A program made the translations under genes and the position numbers. A stretch of 64,000 bases of DNA from Nannocystis exedens (GTDB lineage: Bacteria > Myxococcota_A > Polyangia > Nannocystales > Nannocystaceae), in contig NZ_NETK01000001.1 of assembly GCF_002343915.1 (NCBI RefSeq), positions 7,702,001 to 7,766,000 of the forward strand. Reading direction: 5' to 3'. Of the stretch, positions 35,813 through 45,268 are shown piece after piece (position 1 is the stretch's first letter; every line of letters starts with the position of its first letter). The notes beneath the pieces are model-generated. The model searched no databases and had not been told where the DNA came from. It saw only the letters and a program-made list of their open reading frames with translations.

Positions 35813-36671
35813 CGGGCAGGCCGTCGGCGAACACCACGTTGGCGGCGAAGTAGTAGACGACCGGGCCGACGAACAGCAGGGCGTCGACGCGGTCGAGCAT
35901 GCCGCCGTGGCCGGGAAGCAGGTTGCCGGAGTCCTTGACGCCGTGGCTGCGCTTCAGCATCGACTCGAACAGGTCGCCGACCTGGCCGGCCAGCGAGCCG
36001 AGGACGCCGAGGACGATCGCGTGGCCGACCGCGAGCTCGGGCAGCAGGAACGCCGAGCCGAAGCCGAGCGTCGCCACGTTGGCGCCGACCAGCCCGCCGA
36101 GCGAGCCCTCCCAGGTCTTGCCGGGGCTGACCGCGGGGTAGAGCTTGTGCTTGCCCCACAGGCGGCCGAACGCGTACGCGCCGGTGTCGGACAGGAACGC
36201 GATCGCCAGGGTGACGAACAGCCACCCGGGGCCGAAGTGGTGCTTGATCTGCGGCCACACCGAGGCGAGCAGCGGCACGTAGAGCAGCGCCGCCAGGCAC
36301 ACCGACATGTGCCGGCCGGCCTGCTCGAGCGCGTGCTTGCGCCCCAGCAGCGCCAGCGCGACGGCGATCACCGAGAACATCAGCAGCGGCGGCAGCACCC
36401 GGCCGGCGCCGAACACCATCGGCAGCGCCACCACGGCGGCGCCGAGGACGGCCATGAAGGCGCGCAGGCCGTACTCGGGCCCCGAGGTCGCGGCCGGGCC
36501 GGACAGCGAGCGCTGCGGCAGGGCCATGCGCAGGTACTCGTCGAGCGCGAGCCCGCCGAACAGCACCGACAGGGCGAGGATGCTCCACGGCGAGCGGTCG
36601 ACGAACAGGGCGATCACGAGGATCGGGACGAGGACGATCGCCGTCCACAAGCGCTTGATCAGATCGGCCAC
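35808..36671 (-). CDS. cdsA: Phosphatidate cytidylyltransferase CdsA
   Basis: CdsA makes CDP-diacylglycerol from phosphatidic acid and CTP, the branch point of phospholipid synthesis in the inner membrane. The 287 residues form about eight hydrophobic segments. The family signature is present as FLSDTGAYAFGRLWGKHKL followed by SPGKTWEGSLGG, with the catalytic Asp in SDTGAY. It lies 1 bp after uppS on the same strand, so the two form an operon linking phospholipid and undecaprenyl phosphate supply, a common bacterial order. Confidence 0.96.
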   Translation of the reverse strand: MADLIKRLWTAIVLVPILVIALFVDRSPWSILALSVLFGGLALDEYLRMALPQRSLSGPAATSGPEYGLRAFMAVLGAAVVALPMVFGAGRVLPPLLMFSVIAVALALLGRKHALEQAGRHMSVCLAALLYVPLLASVWPQIKHHFGPGWLFVTLAIAFLSDTGAYAFGRLWGKHKLYPAVSPGKTWEGSLGGLVGANVATLGFGSAFLLPELAVGHAIVLGVLGSLAGQVGDLFESMLKRSHGVKDSGNLLPGHGGMLDRVDALLFVGPVVYYFAANVVFADGLPG

Positions 36672-36672
36672 G

Positions 36673-37479
36673 TCAGCCCTTGCCTCGTTGCGAGGGGAAG
36701 ATCCCGACCGCCGGCGGCTCGTCGAGCGCGTCGGCGTCGGCCTCGCCGGGGAGCTGCCCGAAGCGGCGCTCGCGGCGACTGAAGTCGTCGAGGGCCTCCA
36801 TCAGGTGCTCGCGCGCGAAGTCGGGCCACAGCACCTCGGTGAAGAACAGCTCGGCGTAGGCGACCTCCCACAGGAAGAAGTTGGAGATCCGGTGCTCGCC
36901 GCTGGTGCGGATCAGGAGGTCGAGCGGCGGCAGGAAGCGGCTCGAGTCGAGGTACGAGGCGAACGTCTTGGGGTCGATCTCGTCGGGGCGCAGGCCGCCG
37001 GCCTGGACCGCGCGGGCGATGCGCCGGGCGGCCTCGGTGATCATCTCGCGCCCGCCGTAGCTGAGCGCGAGGCACAGCGTCATCTTCTCGTTGTTCGCCG
37101 AGGCGGCGATGAGCTCGCGCATCGGGTCGCGGACGTAGCTCGGCAGGCGCTCGGTGTCGCCGACGGTGATGAGCCGGATCTGGTTGTCGAGGATCTCGGC
37201 CCGCTCCTCGAGCAGGTAGCGGTTGAGCAGCTGCATGAGGTGAAACACCTCCTGCGGCGGCCGGTCCCAGTTCTGGCTCGAGAACGCGAACAGCGTCAGC
37301 GCCTCGACGCCGAGCTCGCGCGCGGCGCGGACGACCCGGCGGACGGCGTCGGCGCCGTGCTCGTGGCCGACCTCGCGCGGCAGGCCCTTCTGCTGCGCCC
37401 AGCGGCCGTTGCCGTCCATGATGATGCCGACGTGCCGCGGCAGGCGGCCCTCGCCCGGGCCCGCTCCGCGCGCGGTCAT
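36673..37479 (-). CDS. uppS: Undecaprenyl diphosphate synthase UppS
   Basis: UppS extends farnesyl diphosphate with cis isoprene units to make the C55 lipid carrier for peptidoglycan and polysaccharides. The 268 residues start with the active-site motif HVGIIMDGNGRWAQQKG (Asp 22) and continue with TLFAFSSQNWDRP and the C-terminal RTSGEHRISNFFLWEVAYAE (RTSGE...SNFxxWQ type). An extra 25-residue tail is present. The gap upstream (37480-37890) has no gene that I can support. Confidence 0.96.
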   Translation of the reverse strand: MTARGAGPGEGRLPRHVGIIMDGNGRWAQQKGLPREVGHEHGADAVRRVVRAARELGVEALTLFAFSSQNWDRPPQEVFHLMQLLNRYLLEERAEILDNQIRLITVGDTERLPSYVRDPMRELIAASANNEKMTLCLALSYGGREMITEAARRIARAVQAGGLRPDEIDPKTFASYLDSSRFLPPLDLLIRTSGEHRISNFFLWEVAYAELFFTEVLWPDFAREHLMEALDDFSRRERRFGQLPGEADADALDEPPAVGIFPSQRGKG

Positions 37480-37738
37480 CGGCCGGGCCCTCGGCGGCAG
37501 CAGGGAGCGAAAGAGCGAGGCCGGTGAGGACGCCGAGCGGGTTTTGTCATGAGTAGGAGGCGCTCCGTGGGGCCCGGCCCGGGGTGTTTCAGGCCCCCGC
37601 GACCGTAAAACTGGCGCGGCCCCGACAGGGGTGTTCGTCGGTTGTGCGGGCCGTCCCCGGATACCACGGCCTTACGCGGCTGCAAAGGTGGCAAAAGGGG
37701 GCAAAGCGGCCAAAGCGGCGCGCCTGACGGAGTTTGGG

Positions 37739-37768
37739 TTGCCGCCCCCACGGACCGTCGCGTATAGT
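37739..37768 (+). promoter_or_regulatory. Candidate sigma-70 promoter for the ybjN-like/pspA pair
   Basis: TTGCCG at 37739 and TATAGT at 37763 are 18 bp apart and point toward the gene at 37891. The -10 match is good and the -35 moderate. Confidence 0.4.
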
Positions 37769-37890
37769 GGCTGACCTCGGGCGTGCTGCCGGGCTCAGGC
37801 GCCGCAGACGTGCCACAGACTTGTCTCACTGGCCCGATGCGTCCGCCTCGGCCGCTGCCGCCGCCCCGGCACCCGCCCACCGAACCCTCC

Positions 37891-38310
37891 ATGAGTCACG
37901 CAGAAACGCTGGAATCGTACATGCTCCGGATGGAGCTGCCCCACGAGAAGGTCTCCGACGACACATGGGTGGTCGGGCCGGAGAGCCACTCGGGCATCCG
38001 CATCGTGGTCCGCATCGACGAGCCGATCGTGCTCTACTCGTCGCCGATCTTCGCGGTCACGGCGGCCACGCCCGACCACCTGGGCCTGTTCCGCCGCCTG
38101 CTCGAATTCAACGACACCACGCTGCACTGCGCCTACGCCCTCGACGGCGACCAGATCTTGCTGACGGGCGCGCATCAGCTCGCCGACCTCGATTTCAGCG
38201 AGTTCCAGGCCATGATCGAGGACATGGCCATGGCGCTCGACGGACACTTGGAACAGCTCAGCCCGTGGCGCCCGGCGCCGATCCACAGCGAGATCCAGGA
38301 GGGCAACTGA
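37891..38310 (+). CDS. YbjN domain protein
   Basis: A 139-residue protein with the YbjN/type III chaperone-like fold: an N-terminal helix (ESYMLRMELPHEKV), a central sheet (IRIVVRIDEPIVLYSSPIFAV) and a helix pair (GLFRRLLEFND, FSEFQAMIEDMAMALDGHLE). Proteins of this kind often act as small adaptors or chaperones. It ends 1 bp before the ATG of pspA, so the two are co-transcribed and may work together on membrane stress, an association seen in other lineages. Confidence 0.8.
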   Translation: MSHAETLESYMLRMELPHEKVSDDTWVVGPESHSGIRIVVRIDEPIVLYSSPIFAVTAATPDHLGLFRRLLEFNDTTLHCAYALDGDQILLTGAHQLADLDFSEFQAMIEDMAMALDGHLEQLSPWRPAPIHSEIQEGN

Positions 38311-38311
38311 G

Positions 38312-39130
38312 ATGGGACTTTTTTCACGCCTCGGCACCCTCATCCGCTCCAACATCAACGAGCTCATCAACCGGGCCGAAGACCCGGAGAAGATGCTCAA
38401 TCAGGTGTTGGTCGACATGAAGCAGCAGCTCATCGAGGCCAAGAAGCAGGTGGCGATCGCCATCGCCGATGAGAAGCGGATCAAGAAGCAGTGGGAGCAG
38501 GAGGCCGCCAAGGCGGCCGAGTGGGAGAAGAAGGCGATGCTGGCCCTCAAGGCCGGCGACGAGAACCTCGCCCGCGCCGCCCTGCAGCGCAAGGGCGACC
38601 ACGACGAGGTCGCGTCCCAGCTCAAGGACCAGTGGGAGGCCCAGAAGAACTCGGTCGAGCAGCTCAAGGTCGCCCTCCGCGGCCTCGACGCCAAGATCGA
38701 GGAGGCCAAGCGCAAGCGCAACCTGCTGGTCTCGCGCCAGAAGCGGGCCGAGGCCCAGCGCACCATCAACGAGACGCTGTCGAGCATCAACTCGACGTCG
38801 GCCTTCGACACCTTCGGCCGCATGTCCGAGCGCGTCACGCAGCTCGAGGCCGAGGCCGAGGCGACGTCGGAGATCGGCGGCGTGCTCGAGGAAGGCAGCC
38901 TCGAGTCGCAGTTCAAGGCCCTCGAGGCCGGCAACGTCGACGACCAGCTCGAGGCCCTCAAGCGCAAGATGGCCCTCACCGCCGGCAAGACCGAAGACCC
39001 GCGCCAGCTCGGCTCCGGCCGCGCGGACGCCAAGTCGGCCCCGCCCCCGGAAGAGCTCAGCGCCGACGACCTCAAGGCCGCCGAGATCGACGCCCAGCTC
39101 GAAGAGCTGAAGAAGAAGCTCAGCGGCTGA
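38312..39130 (+). CDS. pspA: PspA/IM30 family membrane-remodelling protein
   Basis: A 272-residue ESCRT-III-like coiled-coil protein that coats and repairs stressed inner membrane. It starts MGLFSRLGTLIRSNINELIN, the amphipathic membrane-binding helix, and continues EDPEKMLNQVLVDMKQQL, the conserved helix 1 of PspA. Residues 60-190 are a continuous charged coiled coil. The C terminus (LEELKKKLSG) forms a short last helix after a Pro-rich stretch. No PspF-type activator lies beside it, though an FHA/AAA+ regulator is 3 kb away. Confidence 0.95.
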   Translation: MGLFSRLGTLIRSNINELINRAEDPEKMLNQVLVDMKQQLIEAKKQVAIAIADEKRIKKQWEQEAAKAAEWEKKAMLALKAGDENLARAALQRKGDHDEVASQLKDQWEAQKNSVEQLKVALRGLDAKIEEAKRKRNLLVSRQKRAEAQRTINETLSSINSTSAFDTFGRMSERVTQLEAEAEATSEIGGVLEEGSLESQFKALEAGNVDDQLEALKRKMALTAGKTEDPRQLGSGRADAKSAPPPEELSADDLKAAEIDAQLEELKKKLSG

Positions 39131-39229
39131 GCCCCGCGTGCTCGAGAGCAACCGGCCGGAGCGCGACGGGCGTCGCCTCCGGCCGCGTCGCGAGCGGCGG
39201 CTGATGACCGGCGAGGGGGGCTCGAGGGG

Positions 39230-39289
39230 CATGTCCGTGAGAGCATGCTCCGAGGAGCATGCTCCCAGAGGCATGTCCGTGAGAGCATG
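39230..39289. repeat. 14-bp CATG-box array, 5 boxes
   Basis: Boxes start at 39230, 39244, 39258, 39272 and 39286, all CATG. Adjacent spacers show paired-arm changes, such as CTCCGAGGAG beside TCCGTGAGAG. It is one of the cleanest examples of the periodic signal. The rest of 39131-39502 between pspA and the convergent lipoprotein gene has no gene. Confidence 0.9.
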
Positions 39290-39502
39290 TCCTGCAGCAT
39301 CGTGCCGCGGGGCGCGCGTCGCCCCGGGACCGACCGGCGGGCGGAAGCACGGCAAGTGGGCGGGGGGCTCGACGGGGCGCCGCCGATCGCCACAGCGCCG
39401 CCATACGCGGACACGCCGGGGCAGGGGCGTGCGCGCGCTGCGGAGGAGGGCTCACGGACGAGATCGAAACGCCATGTCGGTCGCGCCCGCGACGCGCGGG
39501 GT

Positions 39503-39940
39503 TCAAGTGCAGCCGGAGAACTGGAGGTCGGCGACGATCTCGAGCCCGGGGGCGCGGCACTCGACGACGGCGTGGCCCTGGACGGCCCAGATGTTGTTGA
39601 CGCGGACGTTGCCGCGCTCGAGGAACACGTCGAACACCTCGCACTCGCTGGCGGCGGTGACGACGAGCGCGAGGTCGTGGTCGGGGATGTTCATCGCCAG
39701 CGAGTAGCCGTCGACCGGGTCGTCGACGAGCCGCACGCCGCTGCCGACGTCGCCGCGCTCGGTCAGGTCGACGCCGAAGAACTGGCGGTGCTCGCCCGAG
39801 ACACATGTCGTCGGGGACATGGTCCAGGCGCCATATTCGTCGCTGTCGACCGCCAGCATGCCGCCGAGGTCGTCGCCCGCGCCGCCGCACGCCGACAGGC
39901 TGCCCAGGAACAGGAGGAGGCCGAGCGAGGAGCGTCGCAC
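39503..39940 (-). CDS. Small lipoprotein of unknown function
   Basis: A 145-residue protein with a signal peptide and lipobox LSAC near residue 18. The mature part has three Cys (TTCVSG, SECEVF, VECRAP) and a C-terminal GCT, and looks like a small beta-sandwich. CATG boxes at 39804-39835 encode AWTMSPTTCVSG. No family is recognised. Confidence 0.8.
   Translation of the reverse strand: MRRSSLGLLLFLGSLSACGGAGDDLGGMLAVDSDEYGAWTMSPTTCVSGEHRQFFGVDLTERGDVGSGVRLVDDPVDGYSLAMNIPDHDLALVVTAASECEVFDVFLERGNVRVNNIWAVQGHAVVECRAPGLEIVADLQFSGCT
39804..39835. repeat. 14-bp boxes in a lipoprotein gene
   Basis: CATG at 39804, CATG at 39818 and CATA at 39832 lie near the N-terminal end of the mature protein. 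Confidence 0.6.
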
Positions 39941-40028
39941 ACGGGCAGCGTAGCAGCCGCGCAGGGCGGCTGCCGGGCCGGGCCGTGTCCGCGAAGCCCC
40001 GCGCGCGGCCGTGACGCGCTGCAGCCCC

Positions 40029-40931
40029 TCAGGGCGAGTGCGAGGGCGGCTTGGCGCCGGGCGTGCTGCCGGGGACGGAGCTGCTCGGCTGGGCGGTGCT
40101 GCTCGGTTGCGCGGGGGTCGGGTGGGCGGTGGAGGGGCGCGGGCCCGTGGTCGCGCCGCCGGGGCCGAGCGGGTTCGCGGTCGACGACGTCGACGGCGAG
40201 GGGGTCGGCGCGCTCGCGCTCGGGCCCGGGACCTTGACCGGGGTGATCGTCGCGGGCTTGAGCGGCGCGCCGGACTTCAGAGCGATCTGGTCGACCTTGG
40301 GCAGATCGCGGGCGAACGACACCAGCACCTGCGTGCGCATGCGGGGCTTGGCGTTGGCGCGCTTGGCCGGCTCCTCGGCGATGTCGTCGGGCTTCCACGT
40401 GTGCCACAGCGGGGCGCCGTCGAGCTGCAGCCCGGCGAGGGCGTCGAGGAGCAGCTGCAGGTCCTCCTGCTTGCTGCTCGACAGGGTGAAGCGGCAGCGG
40501 ATGGTGTGGCACTCGACGTTCGACGTCGAGACCGACGGCGACGGCACCATGCCCTTGAAGGCCTGCAGGCGGGTGGCGGTGATGATCTGGGTGATGAGCG
40601 GGCGGTGGGCCACGCTCCACGCGTCGAAGGTCGGCTCGGCCTTGAACGCGACGCCGTCGTAGGCCGCGTGCAGCTGCACGAGCAGGCCGGCGGCGCGCGG
40701 GGCGGTGAACGGCTCGAAGCCGTCCTTGTCCTTGTCGTCGTCCTCGTCGCCGCCGGCGGCGGGCGTCGGGCTCGGCTTCGGCGGCGCCTCCTTGACGACC
40801 GGCGGCGGCAGCGGGCCGGGCGGGACGCTGAGCGCCCAGTGGGCGATCAGCGCCGCGCTGACACAGAGGAACGGCAGCAGCCAGCCGACGAGGGCCGACC
40901 GCCCGGTGGGACGTGGTTCGAGCGAGTTCAT
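40029..40931 (-). CDS. Membrane-anchored protein of unknown function
   Basis: A 300-residue protein with one N-terminal membrane helix (ALVGWLLPFLCVSAALIAHWAL), a Pro/Asp-rich linker with DEDDDKDKDG, and an exported domain near residues 80-215. That domain has a Cys pair in NVECHTIRCRFTLSSS, a pattern seen in other myxobacterial proteins of unknown role. The last 70 residues are Pro, Ser and Thr only. The start overlaps the stop of the upstream lipoprotein gene as ATGA, so they are coupled. Confidence 0.78.
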   Translation of the reverse strand: MNSLEPRPTGRSALVGWLLPFLCVSAALIAHWALSVPPGPLPPPVVKEAPPKPSPTPAAGGDEDDDKDKDGFEPFTAPRAAGLLVQLHAAYDGVAFKAEPTFDAWSVAHRPLITQIITATRLQAFKGMVPSPSVSTSNVECHTIRCRFTLSSSKQEDLQLLLDALAGLQLDGAPLWHTWKPDDIAEEPAKRANAKPRMRTQVLVSFARDLPKVDQIALKSGAPLKPATITPVKVPGPSASAPTPSPSTSSTANPLGPGGATTGPRPSTAHPTPAQPSSTAQPSSSVPGSTPGAKPPSHSP

Positions 40932-41425
40932 GGCGTAGTGGTCGTAGGGGTAAGCGGGGGCAGCGGGATCCGCACGCGCCACGCGCCGTCCTCGCGCACG
41001 AGCGTGAGCGTGTGGCTCTCTTGCTGGCTGCCGAGCAGGCGCACCTGGGCGAGCTCGCCGTCCTCGGCCTCGGACGGGTCGGCGTCGCCGACCAGCTCCG
41101 CGCTGGCGAGCTCGAAGTTGGGGTCGACGTCGACGATCTGCAGCATCTCGGCCGGCTCGATCCGGCGGCGACCGCCGACCTGGTCGGAGGCCTGGGCCGC
41201 GGCCGCGGTGAGGCGCTCGGTGGCGGCGCGCTCGAGCAGCGGGTAGACGGCGTTCATGTCGCCGCGTTGGACCGCGGCGGTGAACGCCTGGGCCGCCCGC
41301 ACGGGGTCGCGGCTGCGGTCGCCGCAGGCGCCGGACAGCGCGGCCCAGCAGATCAGGGCCGCGGTGCGCAGGACCGCCGGGATCGGCGAGCGCGGGTGCC
41401 CGCTGGGACAGGTCTGTTGGGACAT
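40928..41425 (-). CDS. Lipoprotein of unknown function, possibly longer at the N terminus
   Basis: The 165-residue form starts at the ATG inside a CATG box (41423-41425) and has a signal with lipobox LSGAC near residue 34. The mature part contains RAAQAFTAAVQRGDMNAVY and a C-terminal strand pair LTLVREDGAWRVRIPLP, which resembles NTF2-like DUF4878 domains. The same frame runs open back to a GTG at 41990-41992 that overlaps the regulator stop codon as GTGA; that form would carry 27-residue repeats ahead of the signal peptide. The shorter form makes biological sense; the longer open frame may come from the repeats alone. Confidence 0.75.
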   Translation of the reverse strand: MSQQTCPSGHPRSPIPAVLRTAALICWAALSGACGDRSRDPVRAAQAFTAAVQRGDMNAVYPLLERAATERLTAAAAQASDQVGGRRRIEPAEMLQIVDVDPNFELASAELVGDADPSEAEDGELAQVRLLGSQQESHTLTLVREDGAWRVRIPLPPLTPTTTTP

Positions 41426-41440
41426 GGCGCGAAAGACATG
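41395..41440. repeat. 14-bp box array at a start codon, 4 boxes
   Basis: Boxes at 41395 (GGTG), 41409 (CAGG), 41423 (CATG) and 41437 (CATG). The third contains the ATG of the lipoprotein gene. Confidence 0.75.
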
Positions 41441-41479
41441 GGCGAGGGCGGCTCCGGCGCGCGCCGGGCCGGGCCTGGC

Positions 41480-41870
41480 GAGCAGGTCGGGGGTGGACGG
41501 CGCGACGGGCCTGGCGAGCAGGTCCGAGGGGGCGGCGGCGCTCGGCTCGGCTCGGCTGGGCTCGACGGGCGCCTGTCCTTCAGGGCAGGTCGTCGCCGGG
41601 GAAGGCCTGGCGAGCAGGTCGGAGGGGGCGGCGGTGTTCGGCTGGACGGGCGCCTGTCCTTCCGGGCAGGTCGTCGCCGGGGAAGGCCTGGCGAGCAGGT
41701 CGGAGGGGGCGGCGGCGCTCGGCTGGACGGGCGCCTGTCCTTCCGGGTGGGACGTCGCCGGGGAAGGCCTGGCGAGCAGATCGGAGGGGGCGGAGGCGTG
41801 CGGCTGGGCTCGGCTGGGCTCGGCTGGCGCCTGTCCTTTCGGGCAGGTCGTCGCCGGGCCGGGCGTGGCG
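41480..41870. repeat. 81-bp direct repeats containing box pairs
   Basis: Copies are anchored by CCTGTCCTTC at 41572, 41653, 41734 and 41830: two steps of 81 bp, then one of 96 bp. Each copy has a box pair plus the shared segment GGCCTGGCGAGCAGGTCGGA. On the minus strand the frame stays open through all copies and would encode a 27-residue repeat around PSDLLARPSPATTCPEGQ. Further boxes lie at 41920/41934 and 41962/41976/41990. Confidence 0.85.
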
Positions 41871-41988
41871 AGCAAATCGGAGGCGGACGTGGGGCGCGGC
41901 TCGGCGGAGCGCGCGGCGATGTGTCCCTGAGGACAGGTCGCCGCCGCGCCGGTCGGGCCGGGATGGCCTTCGAGACAGGTCTCTCGGG

Positions 41989-43371
<1,383 letters not shown>

Positions 43372-43440
43372 CGCCGCTTCGCGCGGCTCGTCGCTTCGAA
43401 AGGTCACGGCAGGCTCGTCATCGCGGGAGGAAAGCAAGGA

Positions 43441-43486
43441 CCGGTCACTCGGGACAGGTCACTCGGGACAGGGCGGAACGGACAGG
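43441..43486. repeat. 14-bp box array upstream of the regulator gene
   Basis: Boxes at 43441 (CCGG), 43455, 43469 and 43483 (all CAGG). Two neighbouring spacers are identical (TCACTCGGGA), which suggests recent tandem copying. Confidence 0.8.
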
Positions 43487-43514
43487 CGTCGAGCAAGAGG
43501 TTGCGCGAGAGGCA

Positions 43515-43850
43515 GGGGAGCGGGGCGCGGTCGCGGAGGGCGAGGGAGGGGAGCGGCGCGCAGACGAGCGCGAGGGAGGACGGGCGCGAGGCGTGCGGTG
43601 GCGGAGGAGCGGGGCGCGGTCGCGGAGAGGCGCGGCGCAAAGGGGGGAGGTGGGCGGAGGAGCGGGGCGCGGTCGCGGAGAGGCGAGGCGCAAGGGGGCG
43701 GAGGAGCGGAGCGCGGTCGCGGAGAGGCGAGGCGCAAAGGGGTGAGGGAGCGCAAGAGCGGGGGCGGTCGCGGAGAGGCGAGGCGCAAAGGGAGGAGGGG
43801 GCGGAGGAGCGGGGCGCGGTCGCGGAGAGCGAGGCGCGAGATAGGGCGAG
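43515..43850. repeat. Degenerate 44-53-bp direct repeats
   Basis: The core CGGTCGCGGAGAGGCGAGGC recurs near 43617, 43670, 43714, 43765 and 43817, with a weaker copy at 43528. Filler between copies is almost pure G, C and A on this strand (purine-rich). I see no gene in 43487-43911. Confidence 0.75.
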
Positions 43851-43911
43851 GAGCGGCGCGCAGACGCGGAGGGCGAGGTGCGAGAGGCGGGGCGGGCGGA
43901 GGCGGCGCGGA

Positions 43912-43943
43912 CAGGGCGAAGAGGACATGTCCTTCAGTTCAGG
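43912..43943. repeat. 14-bp boxes over a stop codon, 3 boxes
   Basis: CAGG at 43912, CATG at 43926 and CAGG at 43940 lie across the end of the rhomboid-like gene, whose stop codon is 43934-43936. Confidence 0.65.
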
Positions 43944-44626
43944 TATTGCTCGCGGCCGTCGACGATCCGCAGGTGGCGCGGGCGCTTGCCCCCGCCGCGC
44001 TTGCGCGGGCCGACTTTGCCGGAGGCGGGCCGCTTTTGCCAGCGACGGACGACGACGAGGGCGAAGCCGGCAGCGACGAGCCCGGGGACGACGGCAGGCC
44101 AGCCCTCGCGCAGCAGCGGGCCCAGGAGCAGGAGCGCGACCGCGACGCCGGCGAAGCTGCGCGCGGTGATCGGCAGGACGCCGAACAACGCCAGGGGGTC
44201 GCGCGCGAACAACACGCCGAAGGCGACCACGGCGGCGATGTCGACCGGGGTGGTGCCGCCGTGGGGCGTCGCCAGGGCGACAGGGACGGCCAGGCCGACG
44301 AGGCCGAGCACGAGGTAGCCGAGGACGGCGGCGCCGAGGACGAGGCCGAGGTAGCGCGCGGTGCCGAACCGCGCCTCGACCCGACTGCCGACGAACCACT
44401 GCAGCAGGCCCGTACCGATGAGGCCGGCGAGCTGACCGTTCGGGAACAAGAACGGCGCGGTGAGCGGCTGCCAGGGCGCCGGCTCGCTGACGAACGAAGC
44501 GCCGAGCAGGAGCAGGCGGGCGACGGGCAGGTCCGAGACGAACGCGCTGGCGGCCGTGGCAGCCACCAGCAGCCAGAAGCTGCCGGGCCGGAAGCGCGGC
44601 AAGTTGGCGAACGGCGAGGTCGACAC
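43934..44626 (-). CDS. Rhomboid-like membrane protein lacking the catalytic serine
   Basis: A 230-residue protein with about six membrane segments. The order FVSEPAPWQPLTAPFLFPNG (rhomboid L1 loop with W-x-x-LT), then GSRVEARFGTARYLGLVL (LExxxG type) follows the rhomboid fold. The usual GxSG active site in segment 4 reads GGTTPVDIAAVVAFG, with no Ser at the expected place, and no clear His is seen in segment 6. It is therefore probably an inactive rhomboid that binds membrane partners. The tail is basic (KRPASGKVGPRKRGGGKRPR). Confidence 0.7.
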   Translation of the reverse strand: MSTSPFANLPRFRPGSFWLLVAATAASAFVSDLPVARLLLLGASFVSEPAPWQPLTAPFLFPNGQLAGLIGTGLLQWFVGSRVEARFGTARYLGLVLGAAVLGYLVLGLVGLAVPVALATPHGGTTPVDIAAVVAFGVLFARDPLALFGVLPITARSFAGVAVALLLLGPLLREGWPAVVPGLVAAGFALVVVRRWQKRPASGKVGPRKRGGGKRPRHLRIVDGREQYLN

Positions 44627-44718
44627 GGTCCGGGGAGTGTAGCAGGTGCGTCGGCCGCGCCCGCTGCTGTACGCCGGTTTTTTGCGGTGCGCCGGGCGGG
44701 TTTGGCACGCTCCGGCGC

Positions 44719-45033
44719 ATGGACCCGAAGAACCGCCGCCGTCATCGCGTGTTTGCGACCAAGCACACGGAGTATCACCTGCGGGCCGACGAGTGCGTGG
44801 GCGTCCGCGATCGGACCACAGGCGCGTGGCTGCGGCGCCACGCGGCCCTGCGCCTGCGCGCGGTCCAGCTGCCGCCGATCGGCGCCGACGCGGAGTGGAT
44901 CGGGCGCCGCCTGCAGTTCTGGGGGTACGCGACCGACGTGACGACGTCGCCGGTCACGGAGGTGATGCGCCCGGAGCTGCACGCGCTCGCGCACTACGTC
45001 AGCGGCGTGCGCAGCGGCGAGATCGCGGCCTGA
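44719..45033 (+). CDS. Small conserved-looking protein of unknown function
   Basis: A 104-residue soluble, basic protein. It has TEYHLRADECVGVRDRTTGA near the N terminus and RRLQFWGYATDVTTSPVTEV centrally. The pattern reads as a small beta-rich fold. No family is recognised. It is divergent from the rhomboid-like gene, with 92 bp between starts. Confidence 0.65.
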   Translation: MDPKNRRRHRVFATKHTEYHLRADECVGVRDRTTGAWLRRHAALRLRAVQLPPIGADAEWIGRRLQFWGYATDVTTSPVTEVMRPELHALAHYVSGVRSGEIAA

Positions 45034-45145
45034 CCGCGGACGTCGCGGCGCGCGGAAGAGGCTGTCCTTCGGGGCAGGAGCCTGCGCGCGGCGAGGCGGC
45101 GGCCTTCGAGGCCGGCGCTCGACGAGCGCTCGCGGCTCGAGGACG

Positions 45146-45219
45146 GCTGCCCGATAAAGCATGTGCCTTTGGACATGCCCGCCAGCACATGCGCGAAAGG
45201 GCATGTTCTTTCGAACCTG
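45146..45219. repeat. 14-bp CATG-box array, 6 boxes
   Basis: Boxes start at 45146 (GCTG), 45160, 45174, 45188, 45202 and 45216 (CCTG). The array lies between the convergent genes ending at 45033 and 45269. A separate pair lies at 45061/45075. Confidence 0.88.
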
Positions 45220-45268
45220 CCCTTTTCATAAAGAATGCCACGCGGCCGCGCCGCGTCGGCGAGCGCGG

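Noticed and set aside
39230..39289. Resemblance of RRRCATGYYY to p53-type half sites
   Set aside because: There is no p53 in bacteria; the likeness is only that of a generic palindrome.
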